Source: Kineosporia succinea (GTDB lineage Bacteria > Actinomycetota > Actinomycetes > Actinomycetales > Kineosporiaceae). From it: DNA of 64,000 bases. How positions within the stretch are numbered: position 1 is the first letter of the stretch; each line of letters starts with the position of its first letter. Positions 42,736 to 51,124 of the stretch are shown here, one piece after another. Both the position numbers and the translations under genes were made by a program. The notes below the pieces were generated by a model, which was given only the letters and a program-made list of their open reading frames with translations, was not told the origin of the DNA and searched no databases. Location: the NCBI RefSeq assembly GCF_030811555.1, contig NZ_JAUSQZ010000001.1, positions 6,879,241-6,943,240 of the forward strand, in the 5' to 3' direction.

Positions 42736-43742
42736 GATGCGGTCCTCGGGTCCAGGAGCACGGCGACGATGTCGGCGAGCAGGTAGATGACCATGGTCCC
42801 GACCGCGGCGAAGAGCACGAACGCCTGCACCACGGGCAGGTCGTTCTGGGTGATGGCGTTCAGGCCCCACTGCCCGATGCCGTTCCAGGAGAAGACCTGT
42901 TCGATCAGCATGGATCCTCCGATCAGTTCGGCCGCGACGATCCCGCCGACGGTCGCGATGCCCGGACGGGAGGTGCGCAGCGCGTTGCGCATCACGGTGC
43001 GCCGCGACAGGCCGTTGCCGTCGCCGAAGGCGGAGAACTCGGCGGCCAGGGCCGAGCGCAGGGCGCTGGCGGTGATCCGGGCGAACGGCACCGAGGCGAT
43101 CAGGCCGATCGAGAGCACCGGGAGCACGAGGTGACCCACGGCGTTACCCAGCGCGTCCGGGCGGCCGGCGATCAGCGCGTCCACCATGACCGCCCCGGTG
43201 CGCACCGGTGGAGCCGGGATGTTCGCGTCGAGCTGGCCGGTGGGTGAGGGCAGGACGGGCAGGACCACGACCAGGAGAAGGATGCCGAGGACGGCGAGGA
43301 CGAACACCGGAAGCCCTTGCAGGACAGTGACGACCAGGCGGATCCAGCGGCTGAGGTGCTCGCGGGTGGCCAGGACGCCCAGGCCGACACCGAGGACGGC
43401 GGCCAGGAGGAAGCCCGGGACGACGAGCACGAGGGTGCTGGTGACGTGGCCGAGGAGTTCGGACGAGACGTCGGTGCCGGTGTAGTAGCTGGTGCCGAGC
43501 CCACCGGTGAGGATGCCGCCGAGCAGGTCGAGGAAGCGGTGGATCAGCGACTGGTCCAGGCCGAGGGCGGCGCGCTCGGCGGCGATCTGCTCGGGGGTGG
43601 CCAGGTCGCCCAGGCGGGCCCCGACCGGGTCCGAGGGGATGGCGTTGATCAGGAAGAACGTGGCGGTGACGACGATCAGGACGCCGAGGGGGATCATCGC
43701 CAGGCGGCGGGCGACGTAGCCGGCTCGGTGCTTCGTCAGCAC
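42732..43742 (-). CDS. ABC importer permease (DppB-like)
   Basis: A 336-residue permease of the DppB type: N-terminal helix (RRLAMIPLGVLIVVTATFFL), IPSDPVGARLG, and core helices with FGDGNGLSRRTVMRNALR as the ATPase-coupling loop. The GTG start at 43742 overlaps the binding-protein stop by 7 nt, again indicating co-translation. Confidence 0.93.
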   Translation of the reverse strand: MLTKHRAGYVARRLAMIPLGVLIVVTATFFLINAIPSDPVGARLGDLATPEQIAAERAALGLDQSLIHRFLDLLGGILTGGLGTSYYTGTDVSSELLGHVTSTLVLVVPGFLLAAVLGVGLGVLATREHLSRWIRLVVTVLQGLPVFVLAVLGILLLVVVLPVLPSPTGQLDANIPAPPVRTGAVMVDALIAGRPDALGNAVGHLVLPVLSIGLIASVPFARITASALRSALAAEFSAFGDGNGLSRRTVMRNALRTSRPGIATVGGIVAAELIGGSMLIEQVFSWNGIGQWGLNAITQNDLPVVQAFVLFAAVGTMVIYLLADIVAVLLDPRTAS

Positions 43743-45319
43743 GGCTTCGCCGTGGCGGGGTCGAAGTAGCGGGCGATGGTCATCGGGCCGGGGCAGACCG
43801 AGGCCGGGTAGACGTACTGGTTGCTCGACTCGACCAGGGGGATGTCGATCATGTTCTCGTTGGCGCTGGCGATGCCGGGGGCGACGGCGGCGAGCCGGTC
43901 GTCACCGGTGAGGTTCACGGCGTCCTTGACCGCCGCGTCCACTCCCGCGTCGGAGTCCTTCATGTAGTTGGACAGGCCGCCGGTGGAGTGGAAGGCGCTG
44001 AGGAAGAACACCGGGTCGGCCACCAGCGGGGCCTCCAGCCGGATGAACGCCTCGTACTTGCCCTCGTGGTAGGCGGCGGTGAAGTCGGCGGCGCTGCTGA
44101 CGGTGGCCACCTTGACGGTGATGCCCGCCGCGGCCAGCTGCTGCTTCAGGGCCGTCAGCAGGGACTCGGCCGGGACCGGGCTGATCGAGGCCTGGTTGGT
44201 GGTGATCGTGAACGACAGGTCCCCGTACCCGGCGTCGGCCAGGGCCTGTCGGGCGGCCTCGGCGTCGTGGGTGAAGTAGGCCGAGGTGGAGTTCTGGGCC
44301 GGGATCTTGGTGGAGACCAGGGACGTGGAGGCCGTGCCCAGGCCGGAGTAGGGGCCGGCCAGCAGGGCGGCGCGGTCGAGGGCCTGGGAGATGGCGCGGC
44401 GGACGACCGGGTCCTGGAACGCCTTGACGTCCTTGTTCAGCTCCAGCATGTCCTGGGCCTGCGAGGGCATGGCGAGCACCTGCACGTTCTGGTCCTTGGA
44501 CAGGGTGCTGATCGTGCTCAGGGGAAGGCCCGAGACCATCTGGGCCTGACCGGTCTTGGCCATCACGACCCGGGCGGCCGGGTCGGCGACGGCCTGCATG
44601 TTCACGGTGGGGTAGGCGATCTCCCCGGCGTAGTTCGGGTTGGCCTTGAACGTCAGGCTGGTGCCCGGGGTGAAGGCGCTGACCTGGTAGGGGCCGTAGG
44701 AGGCGGTGTTCGTGGACAGCCAGTCCGTGGCCCAGGGGTCGGCGTCGGTGGCGTGGGACCTCACCGTGGCCGAGTCCAGGATCGAGAAGCGGTAGGAGTC
44801 CAGGGTCTGCGCCGACAGGGCGTTGACCTTGGCGTTGATCGTCACCTCGTGCTCGTTGACGACCGTGACCGGGTCGTCCGGGTCGATCCCGGCGTTGGTC
44901 ATGAGCGAGAGGGCGATCGGGTCCTCGAGGGCGAGGATGCGATCGAAGGTGAACTTCACGTCGTCGGCGCTCAGGGTGCTGCCGGCGGCGCTCCTCGCAT
45001 CACCGAGCTGGAGGGTGATGCCGTCCTCGCCGACGTCGAAGCTCGTGGCCAGGGAGGGCTTCAGGTCGTCCGGGCCGGGGACCTGCCCGTCGCTCTCCTC
45101 GAAGTTCTGGTACTCCAGCAGGGTTCCCTTGACCGGGTCCTGGGCGAAGCGGTGCGAGATGTTGTCGTACTTCGAGGGTTCCAGCGTGGTGGTCACGGCA
45201 TCCGTGGCGATGGTGAACGTCGTCGTCGCGGCACCGGACGAGGAGGCCGACGATCCGGCGCAGCCGGCCAGCACGAGGGGGACGGCACACAGGGCCGTCG
45301 CGCTCCAGGGGGTTCTCAT
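43736..45319 (-). CDS. ABC importer substrate-binding lipoprotein (DppA/SBP family 5)
   Basis: A 527-residue family-5 solute-binding protein. The signal peptide ends in a lipobox (VLAGC), followed by a Ser-rich linker; family segments include LADDVKFTFDRI-like SADDVKFTFDRILA, DPVVRRAISQALDRAAL and AYFTHDAEAARQALADAGY. A cysteine pair near the C-terminus (SVCPGP and KPC) could form a disulfide. ATG at 45319 has GGGAG upstream. It heads the eight-gene operon and lies about 44 nt from a GTTCC-N7-GGAAC palindrome. Family-5 proteins bind peptides, opines, nickel chelates or oligosaccharides; the linked hydantoinase suggests a cyclic amide or ureide, by inference. Confidence 0.93.
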   Translation of the reverse strand: MRTPWSATALCAVPLVLAGCAGSSASSSGAATTTFTIATDAVTTTLEPSKYDNISHRFAQDPVKGTLLEYQNFEESDGQVPGPDDLKPSLATSFDVGEDGITLQLGDARSAAGSTLSADDVKFTFDRILALEDPIALSLMTNAGIDPDDPVTVVNEHEVTINAKVNALSAQTLDSYRFSILDSATVRSHATDADPWATDWLSTNTASYGPYQVSAFTPGTSLTFKANPNYAGEIAYPTVNMQAVADPAARVVMAKTGQAQMVSGLPLSTISTLSKDQNVQVLAMPSQAQDMLELNKDVKAFQDPVVRRAISQALDRAALLAGPYSGLGTASTSLVSTKIPAQNSTSAYFTHDAEAARQALADAGYGDLSFTITTNQASISPVPAESLLTALKQQLAAAGITVKVATVSSAADFTAAYHEGKYEAFIRLEAPLVADPVFFLSAFHSTGGLSNYMKDSDAGVDAAVKDAVNLTGDDRLAAVAPGIASANENMIDIPLVESSNQYVYPASVCPGPMTIARYFDPATAKPC

Positions 45320-45362
45320 CTGCTTCTCCCGGCTGTCATGAGCCTGACCTAAGGACGCCGCC

Positions 45363-45381
45363 TGTTCCTCTCAACGGAACA
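45363..45381. promoter_or_regulatory. Palindrome O1, candidate IclR operator near the binding-protein gene
   Basis: TGTTCC (45363-45368), 7 nt, GGAACA (45376-45381). On the minus strand the TTGAGA inside it lies 17 nt before TAGGTC, so it may overlap the -35 of the operon promoter. The same format recurs at 45507-45525. Confidence 0.65.
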
Positions 45382-45506
45382 AGCTGACGGCCATGAACTC
45401 TGACACCCGACGTGGATCGAATCAATAGGAGCTGCAGGACAGCGTGTTAACAGTTGGTTTCCCCAGGAGACGGCCATTTTTCGCCCTGCTCGCGCTCTAG
45501 CAAAAA

Positions 45507-45536
45507 CGTTCCGCCAAGAGGAACGACTGCTATGGT
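45507..45536. promoter_or_regulatory. Palindrome O2 and -10 box of the IclR gene
   Basis: CGTTCC (45507-45512), 7 nt, GGAACG (45520-45525) repeats the GTTCC-N7-GGAAC format of O1, centred 144 bp away. TATGGT at 45531-45536 is a good -10, which puts the palindrome over the -35 region, as expected for autorepression. Confidence 0.65.
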
Positions 45537-45621
45537 CTCGTCCGTCGAGGAGAGCGGGACAATGGTTCCGCGCACCTTCAGCAGCCCGGCCCACGGCGTC
45601 CGGGCGATCGAGAGGAAGTCG

Positions 45622-46398
45622 ATGGCGGAAGCATCGGGAACCGAGTCGGCCGGGCGGGTGGCCGACGTGCTCCTGCTGTTCGCGGACGGCCCGCAGTCCC
45701 TGGGCGTCACCGAGGTCGCCCGCCGGCTCGAGCTGTCCAAGGCGGTGGTGCACCGGATCCTGACCACCCTGGTCGACCGGCAGCTGCTGGCCACCGACCC
45801 GGACACGCGCGGCTACCGCCTCGGCCCCAGCGCGGCCGCTCTCGGGGCGAGAGCCCTGCGCGAGTCCCGGATCCGGGTGGCGGCCATGCCTGTCCTCCGG
45901 GAGCTGGGCCGCCTGACCGGGGAGACCGCCACGGTCTCGGCCCGGATGGCCGACGGGCGCGTCTATCTCGACCAGGTCGAGAGCACCCAGGAGATCAAGA
46001 TGACCGTCGAGATCGGTCGCCGCTACCCCCTGCACGCCGGCAGCTCCAGCAACTGCATCCTCGCCTTCCTCCCCGACCAGGAGCGGAAACGAGTGCTGGA
46101 GGCCGAGTTCACGGCCCTGACCGACCGCACCATCATCGACCCCGAGCAACTGCGCGAACGCCTCGAGCACATCCGCGCGAACGGGTACGCCACCTCCGAC
46201 AGTGAACGCCAGCTCGGCGCCGGGGCCGTCGCCGCCCCGGTGTTCGGGGTCGACGGATCGGTCGTCGGCTCGATCTCGGTGTGCGGTCCCGCCCTGCGCG
46301 TCGACGAGCCGGCCCGGCGCGCGTACGTCCCCCTGGTGCGCTCGGCCGCCGACCGGATCTCGCGCGAACTGGGCTGGCACGGGGGACTTCCCGGCTGA
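45622..46398 (+). CDS. IclR family transcriptional regulator
   Basis: A 258-residue IclR-type regulator: an N-terminal winged helix (SAGRVADVLLLFADGPQSLG, then VTEVARRLELSKAVVHRIL) and a C-terminal effector domain (about 80-250, with RYPLHAGSSSNCILAFLPD and GAGAVAAPVFGVDGSVVGS). ATG at 45622 has GAGAGGAAG upstream; ATG at 45562 with GAGGAG 9 nt upstream would add 20 residues and is also possible. It is divergent from the import/hydrolase operon, with two matching palindromes between them, so it very probably controls that operon, with the imported compound or its hydrolysis product as effector. Confidence 0.92.
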   Translation: MAEASGTESAGRVADVLLLFADGPQSLGVTEVARRLELSKAVVHRILTTLVDRQLLATDPDTRGYRLGPSAAALGARALRESRIRVAAMPVLRELGRLTGETATVSARMADGRVYLDQVESTQEIKMTVEIGRRYPLHAGSSSNCILAFLPDQERKRVLEAEFTALTDRTIIDPEQLRERLEHIRANGYATSDSERQLGAGAVAAPVFGVDGSVVGSISVCGPALRVDEPARRAYVPLVRSAADRISRELGWHGGLPG

Positions 46399-46489
46399 CC
46401 CACCGTTCCTCGGCCCCGGCCTCCTCGTGGTGAGCCGGTGATGAGCCGCGCCCACTCATCCCATCCCGTGCATCCGTGAAAGGGACATC

Positions 46490-46525
46490 ATGACCAGCCC
46501 GGAACGCAGGCCTCCGTGGGCGTGA
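46490..46525 (+). CDS. 11-codon leader ORF coupled to MFS gene
   Basis: ATG at 46490 follows AAAGGGAC, a better ribosome site than any in front of the MFS gene, and encodes MTSPERRPPWA. Its TGA (46523-46525) overlaps the GTG at 46522 by 4 nt; that GTG is in the MFS frame. The PPW end is of the polyproline type known to slow ribosomes. This looks like a translational-coupling or leader-peptide device, though no attenuator hairpin was identified. Confidence 0.5.
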   Translation: MTSPERRPPWA

Positions 46526-47928
46526 CCGCGACGCCCGCACCCGCCGTCACCCTCCCCCGCTCGCTGGCCTGGGCCCTGGGCAGCGGCACCGTGCTCCAGG
46601 GCCTGAACTCGGCCGTCATCGCCGTGGCCCTGATCCCGATCGCCGAGCACTACGGCACGTCCGCCACGATCCCCTGGCTGGTCAGCGGCCTGTACATCGC
46701 CGCCGCCGTCGGTTCCCCGACCGGCGGGCGCCTGGCCGACCTGTTCGGGCCCCGCCGGGTCTACCTCTACGGCCTGGTGATCATCGTGTTGGCCTCGGTC
46801 CTGGGGCCTTTCGCACCGTCGGCGGGCTGGCTCGTGGCCGATCGGGTGCTGCTCGGCCTCGGCACATCCCTCCAGTTCCCGGCCGCGATGGCCGTCATCC
46901 GCGGCCAGGCCGACCGCACCGGGGCCTCCGTGTCCGGCGCCATCGGGGTGGTCGCCCTGTGCGGGCAGACCAGCGCGGCCCTGTCACCCACGCTCGGCGG
47001 CCTCGTCGTGGTGCTGGCCGGCTGGCCGGGGATCTTCTGGATCAACGTGCCGATCGTGCTCAACAGCGCGTTCTGGGTCTGGCGCAGGGTGCCCGCCGAC
47101 CCCGCCCCGGCCCACGGGATCAACTGGCGGGTGCTGGACCTGCCCGGGGCCGGGCTGTTCGTCGCCGCGCTGGCCCTGGCCATGGGGGCCCTGCTCGGCG
47201 CCCGCGACGGGATCTCCGGCTGGCTGCTGGCCACCGCCGCCGTTTCCGCCCTGCTCTTCACCCTGCTCATCCTGCGCGAACGAGCCTTTCCCACGCCATT
47301 TCTCGACCTCGCACTGCTGGCCGGGCACCCGCGGATCCTCCGCACCTGCCTCCGCGGGAGCGTCACCTTCATCGCCTTCTACACCGTCTTCTACGGCATG
47401 CCCCAGTGGCTGGAGGCCGGGCGCGGACTGGGCCCGGCGACCGCCGGGCTGCTCATGTTCCCGGTCTTCGGGATCGGGGTGCTCTCCACCCTCGCCGCCA
47501 CTCGTCTCTCCCGGCGGCTGAGCGCGTCCCGTCTCCTGCTCGTCGGCAACGCCTCGCTCACCGTCTCCGGCCTGCTGCTGGTGCTGCTGGCCGGCGCCGA
47601 CAGCCCGCTGTGGCTGCTCGCCCTGGTCAACGCCCTGCTCGGAGTGCCCACCGGCTTCAACAACCTCGGCAACCAGCTGACCCTGCACCACGGCTCCCCC
47701 GCCCGGGCCGCCGGCAGCGCCAGCGGCCTCTACCGCACCGCGCAGTACATCGGCGCCGCCCTGTCGGCGGTCCTCGTCGCGCACATCGTTCCCGGCAGCA
47801 TCGACGTCGGGGCGGTGTCCCCGGCCGGCGGGATCCACGGGATCGGGCTGTGCCTGATCGTGATCGGGGTCATGCTTCTCCTGGGCGGCCCGGCCGCACG
47901 GATGGTCCCCTCCAGGCGGAAAAGGTGA
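46516..47928 (+). CDS. MFS transporter (DHA2/EmrB-like)
   Basis: A 470-residue exporter with about 14 helices: first helix (LAWALGSGTVLQGLNSAVIAV), motif A (GGRLADLFGPRRVYLYG), RVLLGLGTSLQFPAAMAVI, and a central pair of helices typical of the DHA2 group. GTG at 46516 is the first start, but GTG at 46522 overlaps the TGA of the upstream 11-codon ORF (GTGA) and may be the true one. It follows the IclR gene on the same strand with 117 nt between them, so possible control by that IclR is an inference. The substrate is unknown. Confidence 0.9.
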   Translation: MGVTATPAPAVTLPRSLAWALGSGTVLQGLNSAVIAVALIPIAEHYGTSATIPWLVSGLYIAAAVGSPTGGRLADLFGPRRVYLYGLVIIVLASVLGPFAPSAGWLVADRVLLGLGTSLQFPAAMAVIRGQADRTGASVSGAIGVVALCGQTSAALSPTLGGLVVVLAGWPGIFWINVPIVLNSAFWVWRRVPADPAPAHGINWRVLDLPGAGLFVAALALAMGALLGARDGISGWLLATAAVSALLFTLLILRERAFPTPFLDLALLAGHPRILRTCLRGSVTFIAFYTVFYGMPQWLEAGRGLGPATAGLLMFPVFGIGVLSTLAATRLSRRLSASRLLLVGNASLTVSGLLLVLLAGADSPLWLLALVNALLGVPTGFNNLGNQLTLHHGSPARAAGSASGLYRTAQYIGAALSAVLVAHIVPGSIDVGAVSPAGGIHGIGLCLIVIGVMLLLGGPAARMVPSRRKR

Positions 47929-48165
47929 GGCGGATCAGTCCTCTCCCGACTTCGACGTCAGGAACGTTTCTCCCGAGCTGTGAAGAGTTCCGTCGCCAGC
48001 CAGTGGCCGGTCCGTTCCGCGAACTCTTCGGCCGTGTCCGACCAGAACCCGGAACGGCCCGTCCCAGGATCGCCCGGGACTCGGGGCTCTGAACCCCGAT
48101 CCACCGGCCGAAAAGCCGCCAGCGTGACAAAATGCGCGGCCCGCCGGAGCGCTGTAGAAACTGGT

Positions 48166-49071
48166 GTGATTTCCATCGACTCAGACGTCGCTCAGACCCT
48201 GGACGCCTACCGTGTGTGCGAATTCGCCACCCTGGCCCGGGACGGCACGCCCATCACCTGGCCGACCGCCACCCGGCTGCAGGCCGACGGGACCTTCCTG
48301 ATCACGACGTCGATCTCGTTCCCGCAGAAGGCATTCAACATTCGCCGCGACGGGCGGGTCGCCCTGCTCTTCTCAGATCCCACGGGCAGTGGCCTGAGCG
48401 ATCCCGCGCCCGTCCTGCTGCAGGGAACCGCAGTCTGCCCGGAGGAGGTCACTGGCTCACCGGCGGGTGACGAGGCCTACTGGACCATGCTTTTCGACCG
48501 CCAGCCCAGCAGTCGCGCCTACCTCGAACCGCCTGTGCGCTGGCTGATGGACTGGTACTACATGCGCCTGCGGATCACCGTGACGCCGACGAGCATCACG
48601 ACCCTGCCGGCTGCTCAACCCGCGGCCATATCGGTCGCCGAGCGACCGGATCTGCTCGGTGCGGACCAGATTTCCCGGCATCCCACTGCCGTGCTCGGGG
48701 CGAACGACGACTCGGGAGCACCAGTTCTGGCACGTGTCCGTGCGGAGGCCGGGCCCGACGGCTTCGTGTTCAGCCGTCCGGCGGGTGTCTCGATCAGCGA
48801 GGGCCCGGCCAGTCTGATGGTGCACGAGCACGACGAGCACCTCGCGAACCTGACCAACGTCCTGGTCCGAGGCACCCTGACCGAACTCCCGGACGGTACC
48901 TGGGCGTTGAAGCCGCAGCGCGTCGTGGACCCCATGCCGACCGGGTCCGTGCGCGATCAGCTCCGGCTGGTCAGGACCGGGCGCGCGGGGGCGAAGGGCT
49001 ATCTGGCCAAGCGCCGGCTCAGTCGCCCGGCTGTGCGCTGGGACCTGCTGAAGGAACTCGTCCCCAACTGA
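48166..49071 (+). CDS. PPOX-like flavin/F420-binding protein, two-domain
   Basis: A 301-residue protein. Its N-terminal half is a split-barrel of the pyridoxamine-phosphate-oxidase superfamily (AYRVCEFATLARDGTPITWP, TSISFPQKAFNIRRDGRVAL), followed by a second half that repeats the fold more loosely (PTAVLGANDDSGAPVLARVR, FVFSRPAGVSISEGPASL, VLVRGTLTELPDG). GTG at 48166 is chosen because homology begins right after it; the frame is open further upstream without a start signal. It is monocistronic with a hairpin 10 nt past the stop. The reaction is unknown; a relative of the small PPOX protein at 15446. Confidence 0.8.
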   Translation: MISIDSDVAQTLDAYRVCEFATLARDGTPITWPTATRLQADGTFLITTSISFPQKAFNIRRDGRVALLFSDPTGSGLSDPAPVLLQGTAVCPEEVTGSPAGDEAYWTMLFDRQPSSRAYLEPPVRWLMDWYYMRLRITVTPTSITTLPAAQPAAISVAERPDLLGADQISRHPTAVLGANDDSGAPVLARVRAEAGPDGFVFSRPAGVSISEGPASLMVHEHDEHLANLTNVLVRGTLTELPDGTWALKPQRVVDPMPTGSVRDQLRLVRTGRAGAKGYLAKRRLSRPAVRWDLLKELVPN

Positions 49072-49081
49072 GATGCGGGCG

Positions 49082-49120
49082 CCGGGCGCGTGTCATCCAG
49101 GTGACCGGCAGCGCGCCCGG
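49082..49120. terminator. Hairpin after PPOX-like gene
   Basis: CCGGGCGCG (49082-49090) and CGCGCCCGG (49112-49120) pair perfectly over 9 bp with a 21-nt loop, 10 nt past the stop at 49071. Confidence 0.65.
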
Positions 49121-49275
49121 AGCCGGAATCCGCTTCACCTGCTGACCAGTGCGTGAGTCCCGATCAATGCCCCACCCGGGACTTTCGCGATCCGGATCGC
49201 CGGTCTCGGTGAGGGCCCGTCACGACGTGGGCGCGGCCGGCACCTGCTCAGGCCGGGGTGTGGGGGCCAGGTGGG

Positions 49276-49743
49276 TCAGCCGGCGGGCAGGGCGCCGAGC
49301 TGGTCACTCGGACACCGGCGCAGGAAGGCCGTGCCGATCCGGAGATTGCGCCCCACGCGCGTGACACCCGGAACGAACAGGAGCACGGCGACCACGACCA
49401 GCGCCGCCCTCGCCCCGCCCGGTGCCATCAGGAACGGGCCGATCTGCAGGAGCAGCAGGGCGGCCCAGAGCATCGCCTGATAGCGCTGCGCCCTCAGATT
49501 CGTGGCGTACCGCCGCAGGACCAGCAGTTCGGCGTCATCGGCCCCGGTTCGCAGAGCCCGCTCCAGCCGCGCCCGCTGCTCCCTCTCCGACGGCCGCTCA
49601 CGGGCCTGCGGGAACTCTACGCCCTGGCGGGCCAGACGCCGCTGGTCACGGATCGCGAGAACACACCCCGCGACCGCGTACAGCCCACCGACGAACCCGA
49701 CGACCGCCCCGGTCCAGCCCATGGCATCCATGCCGCTCATCAT
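49276..49743 (-). CDS. Small three-helix membrane protein, unknown family
   Basis: A 155-residue protein: a transmembrane helix near 8-30 (GAVVGFVGGLYAVAGCVLAI), a strongly charged middle part (QRRLARQGVEF, ERPSEREQRARLERALR) likely forming a cytoplasmic helix, and a C-terminal helix pair (AMLWAALLLLQIGPFLM and AALVVVAVLLFVPGV). ATG at 49743 has GGGAG 9 nt upstream; other Met codons follow closely. The family is not recognised. It ends about 155 nt from the terminator after the convergent PPOX gene. Confidence 0.65.
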   Translation of the reverse strand: MMSGMDAMGWTGAVVGFVGGLYAVAGCVLAIRDQRRLARQGVEFPQARERPSEREQRARLERALRTGADDAELLVLRRYATNLRAQRYQAMLWAALLLLQIGPFLMAPGGARAALVVVAVLLFVPGVTRVGRNLRIGTAFLRRCPSDQLGALPAG

Positions 49744-49828
49744 CCGGGCATTCTCCCGCAGCCACACCCCCGGCGCGCCCGGCGAACCGGGGGACCGCGA
49801 GAATCACTGCCCTGCAGAGAATTCCGAC

Positions 49829-50446
49829 CTAGCGGTTCCCGTCCCGCAGTGCCGCGAGCAGCACCCCGTCCACCATGGAGAGCACGAACTCCTCGTCGAC
49901 GCTCTGCTGCAGGAACAACGCCCGGTAGGTCAGCATCGACGGGATGACCTGCGCCAGCGCCTCGATGCTGTCCGGCTGCGCGTACTCCCCCCGGGCCACG
50001 GCCCGCTCGATCAGAACCCGGTACGCGGCCGTCGACGGCTCGATGATCGCCTCGCGCACGGCGACCAGGGCCTCGGGCGATCGGGACATCATCGCGCTGA
50101 CGCTGGACAGGATCCGCAGGCGGCGCTCGCCGCTGCCCAGCCAGCCCGGGTCGAGCAGGGCCAGCAGGTCCGACCGCAGCGCACCGGTGTCGGCGAGGGC
50201 ATCGGCACCGAGGTCGGAGGAGTCGACGCAGGCGATCGCGGCCAGGATCAGCTCGTCCTTGCCGGCCCAGCGGCGGTAGATCGTGTGCCGGCCGGCACCG
50301 GCGCGGGCGGCGACCATCTCGATGGTCACGTCGGCGTAGTCCGTCTCGGCCAGCACGTCGAGCGTGGCCTGCAGGATCTGGGCCTCGCGGGCGGGGTCGC
50401 GCCTGCGCCCGGCCGTGCCGGTGGAGGTGGGGGTGGTGCCGGTCAT
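49829..50446 (-). CDS. TetR family transcriptional regulator
   Basis: A 205-residue TetR/AcrR regulator with an N-terminal helix-turn-helix (ILQATLDVLAETDYADVTIE, MVAARAGAGRHTIYRRWAGK) and an all-helical ligand domain with a C-terminal TetR_C-like part (IPSMLTYRALFLQQSVDEEF). ATG at 50446 lies 6 nt after TAGGCT with no ribosome site, that is, leaderless. It is divergent from the NTF2-like gene at 50557; an 18-bp perfect palindrome sits between the -35 and -10 of that gene, a classic TetR operator placement. Confidence 0.92.
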   Translation of the reverse strand: MTGTTPTSTGTAGRRRDPAREAQILQATLDVLAETDYADVTIEMVAARAGAGRHTIYRRWAGKDELILAAIACVDSSDLGADALADTGALRSDLLALLDPGWLGSGERRLRILSSVSAMMSRSPEALVAVREAIIEPSTAAYRVLIERAVARGEYAQPDSIEALAQVIPSMLTYRALFLQQSVDEEFVLSMVDGVLLAALRDGNR

Positions 50447-50485
50447 CGGGTCAGCCTACGCAGCTTCCGCCCCCGGCCACGATTG

Positions 50486-50509
50486 CGGCACTGGGCAGTG
50501 CCGTATTAG
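50486..50509 (+). promoter_or_regulatory. TetR operator candidate and -10 box for the NTF2-like gene
   Basis: CGGCACTG-GG-CAGTGCCG (50486-50503) is a perfect palindrome, followed immediately by TATTAG (50504-50509) as -10 of the gene at 50557. Repressor binding there would directly exclude RNA polymerase. Confidence 0.7.
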
Positions 50510-50556
50510 GGTCGAACACGTCCCCGCCCCCTTGATCACCGTGAAAGAGGTCGACC

Positions 50557-51021
50557 GTGACCAGCACCGTTGCCGAGCCCACCGGCGTCCGAAAGCTTCT
50601 GGACCGCACCGATGTCACCGAGGTTCTCTACCGGGTGGCCCGCGCCATGGACACCCGCGACTGGGACCTGTTCGCCCGTTCGTTCACCGCCGACGCCCAG
50701 GGCGACTACGGCAGCAGCTCGGCCGACGGCCGTGCGGAGATCCTCGCGATGGCCAGGGCGTTCCTCGAGGCGCTGGACGTCACGCAGCACCTGCTGGGCA
50801 ACGTCGAGGTCAGTGTCGAGGGTGACACCGCCACCACGCGAGCCACTTTCATCGCCCAGCACGTGCGTGACGCCGCCGAAGGCGACGGGCAGCTACTGAT
50901 GGGCGGCACCTACGTGGACACGTTCCGGCGGAGCCAGGACGGATGGCAGATCACCCACCGCCGCATCCGCGGTCTGTGGAGCAACGGGAATCCGGCGGTG
51001 CTGGGCATTCCGCTGGGCTGA
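50557..51021 (+). CDS. SnoaL-like/NTF2-fold protein
   Basis: A 154-residue protein of the SnoaL-like/nuclear transport factor 2 fold, the large group containing scytalone dehydratase-like and ketosteroid-isomerase-like enzymes. Family features are DRTDVTEVLYRVARAMDTRDWDLFARSF, the acidic DAQGDYG turn, HLLGNVEVSVEGDTATTRATF and the final DGWQITHRRIRGLWSNGNP. The GTG start has AAAGAGG 6 nt upstream. Expression is probably controlled by the divergent TetR protein through the palindrome at 50486. It may isomerise or dehydrate a small hydrophobic substrate; not determinable here. Confidence 0.88.
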   Translation: MTSTVAEPTGVRKLLDRTDVTEVLYRVARAMDTRDWDLFARSFTADAQGDYGSSSADGRAEILAMARAFLEALDVTQHLLGNVEVSVEGDTATTRATFIAQHVRDAAEGDGQLLMGGTYVDTFRRSQDGWQITHRRIRGLWSNGNPAVLGIPLG

Positions 51022-51124
51022 CCGCCTCGGTTCGCGTGCCGAACGGGAAGTGACGCGCATGCTGTCTCCTCACGTCGTGACGCGTTGCCAGCACCGATCC
51101 GGTCCTGGTCGGCCGAGCACGTGA

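Noticed and set aside
47958-48176. 72-codon minus-strand frame between MFS and PPOX-like genes
   Set aside because: Its C-terminal part (WSDTAEEFAERTGHWLATEL) looks protein-like, but there is no ribosome site or recognised domain, and it overlaps the PPOX promoter and start; evidence too thin.
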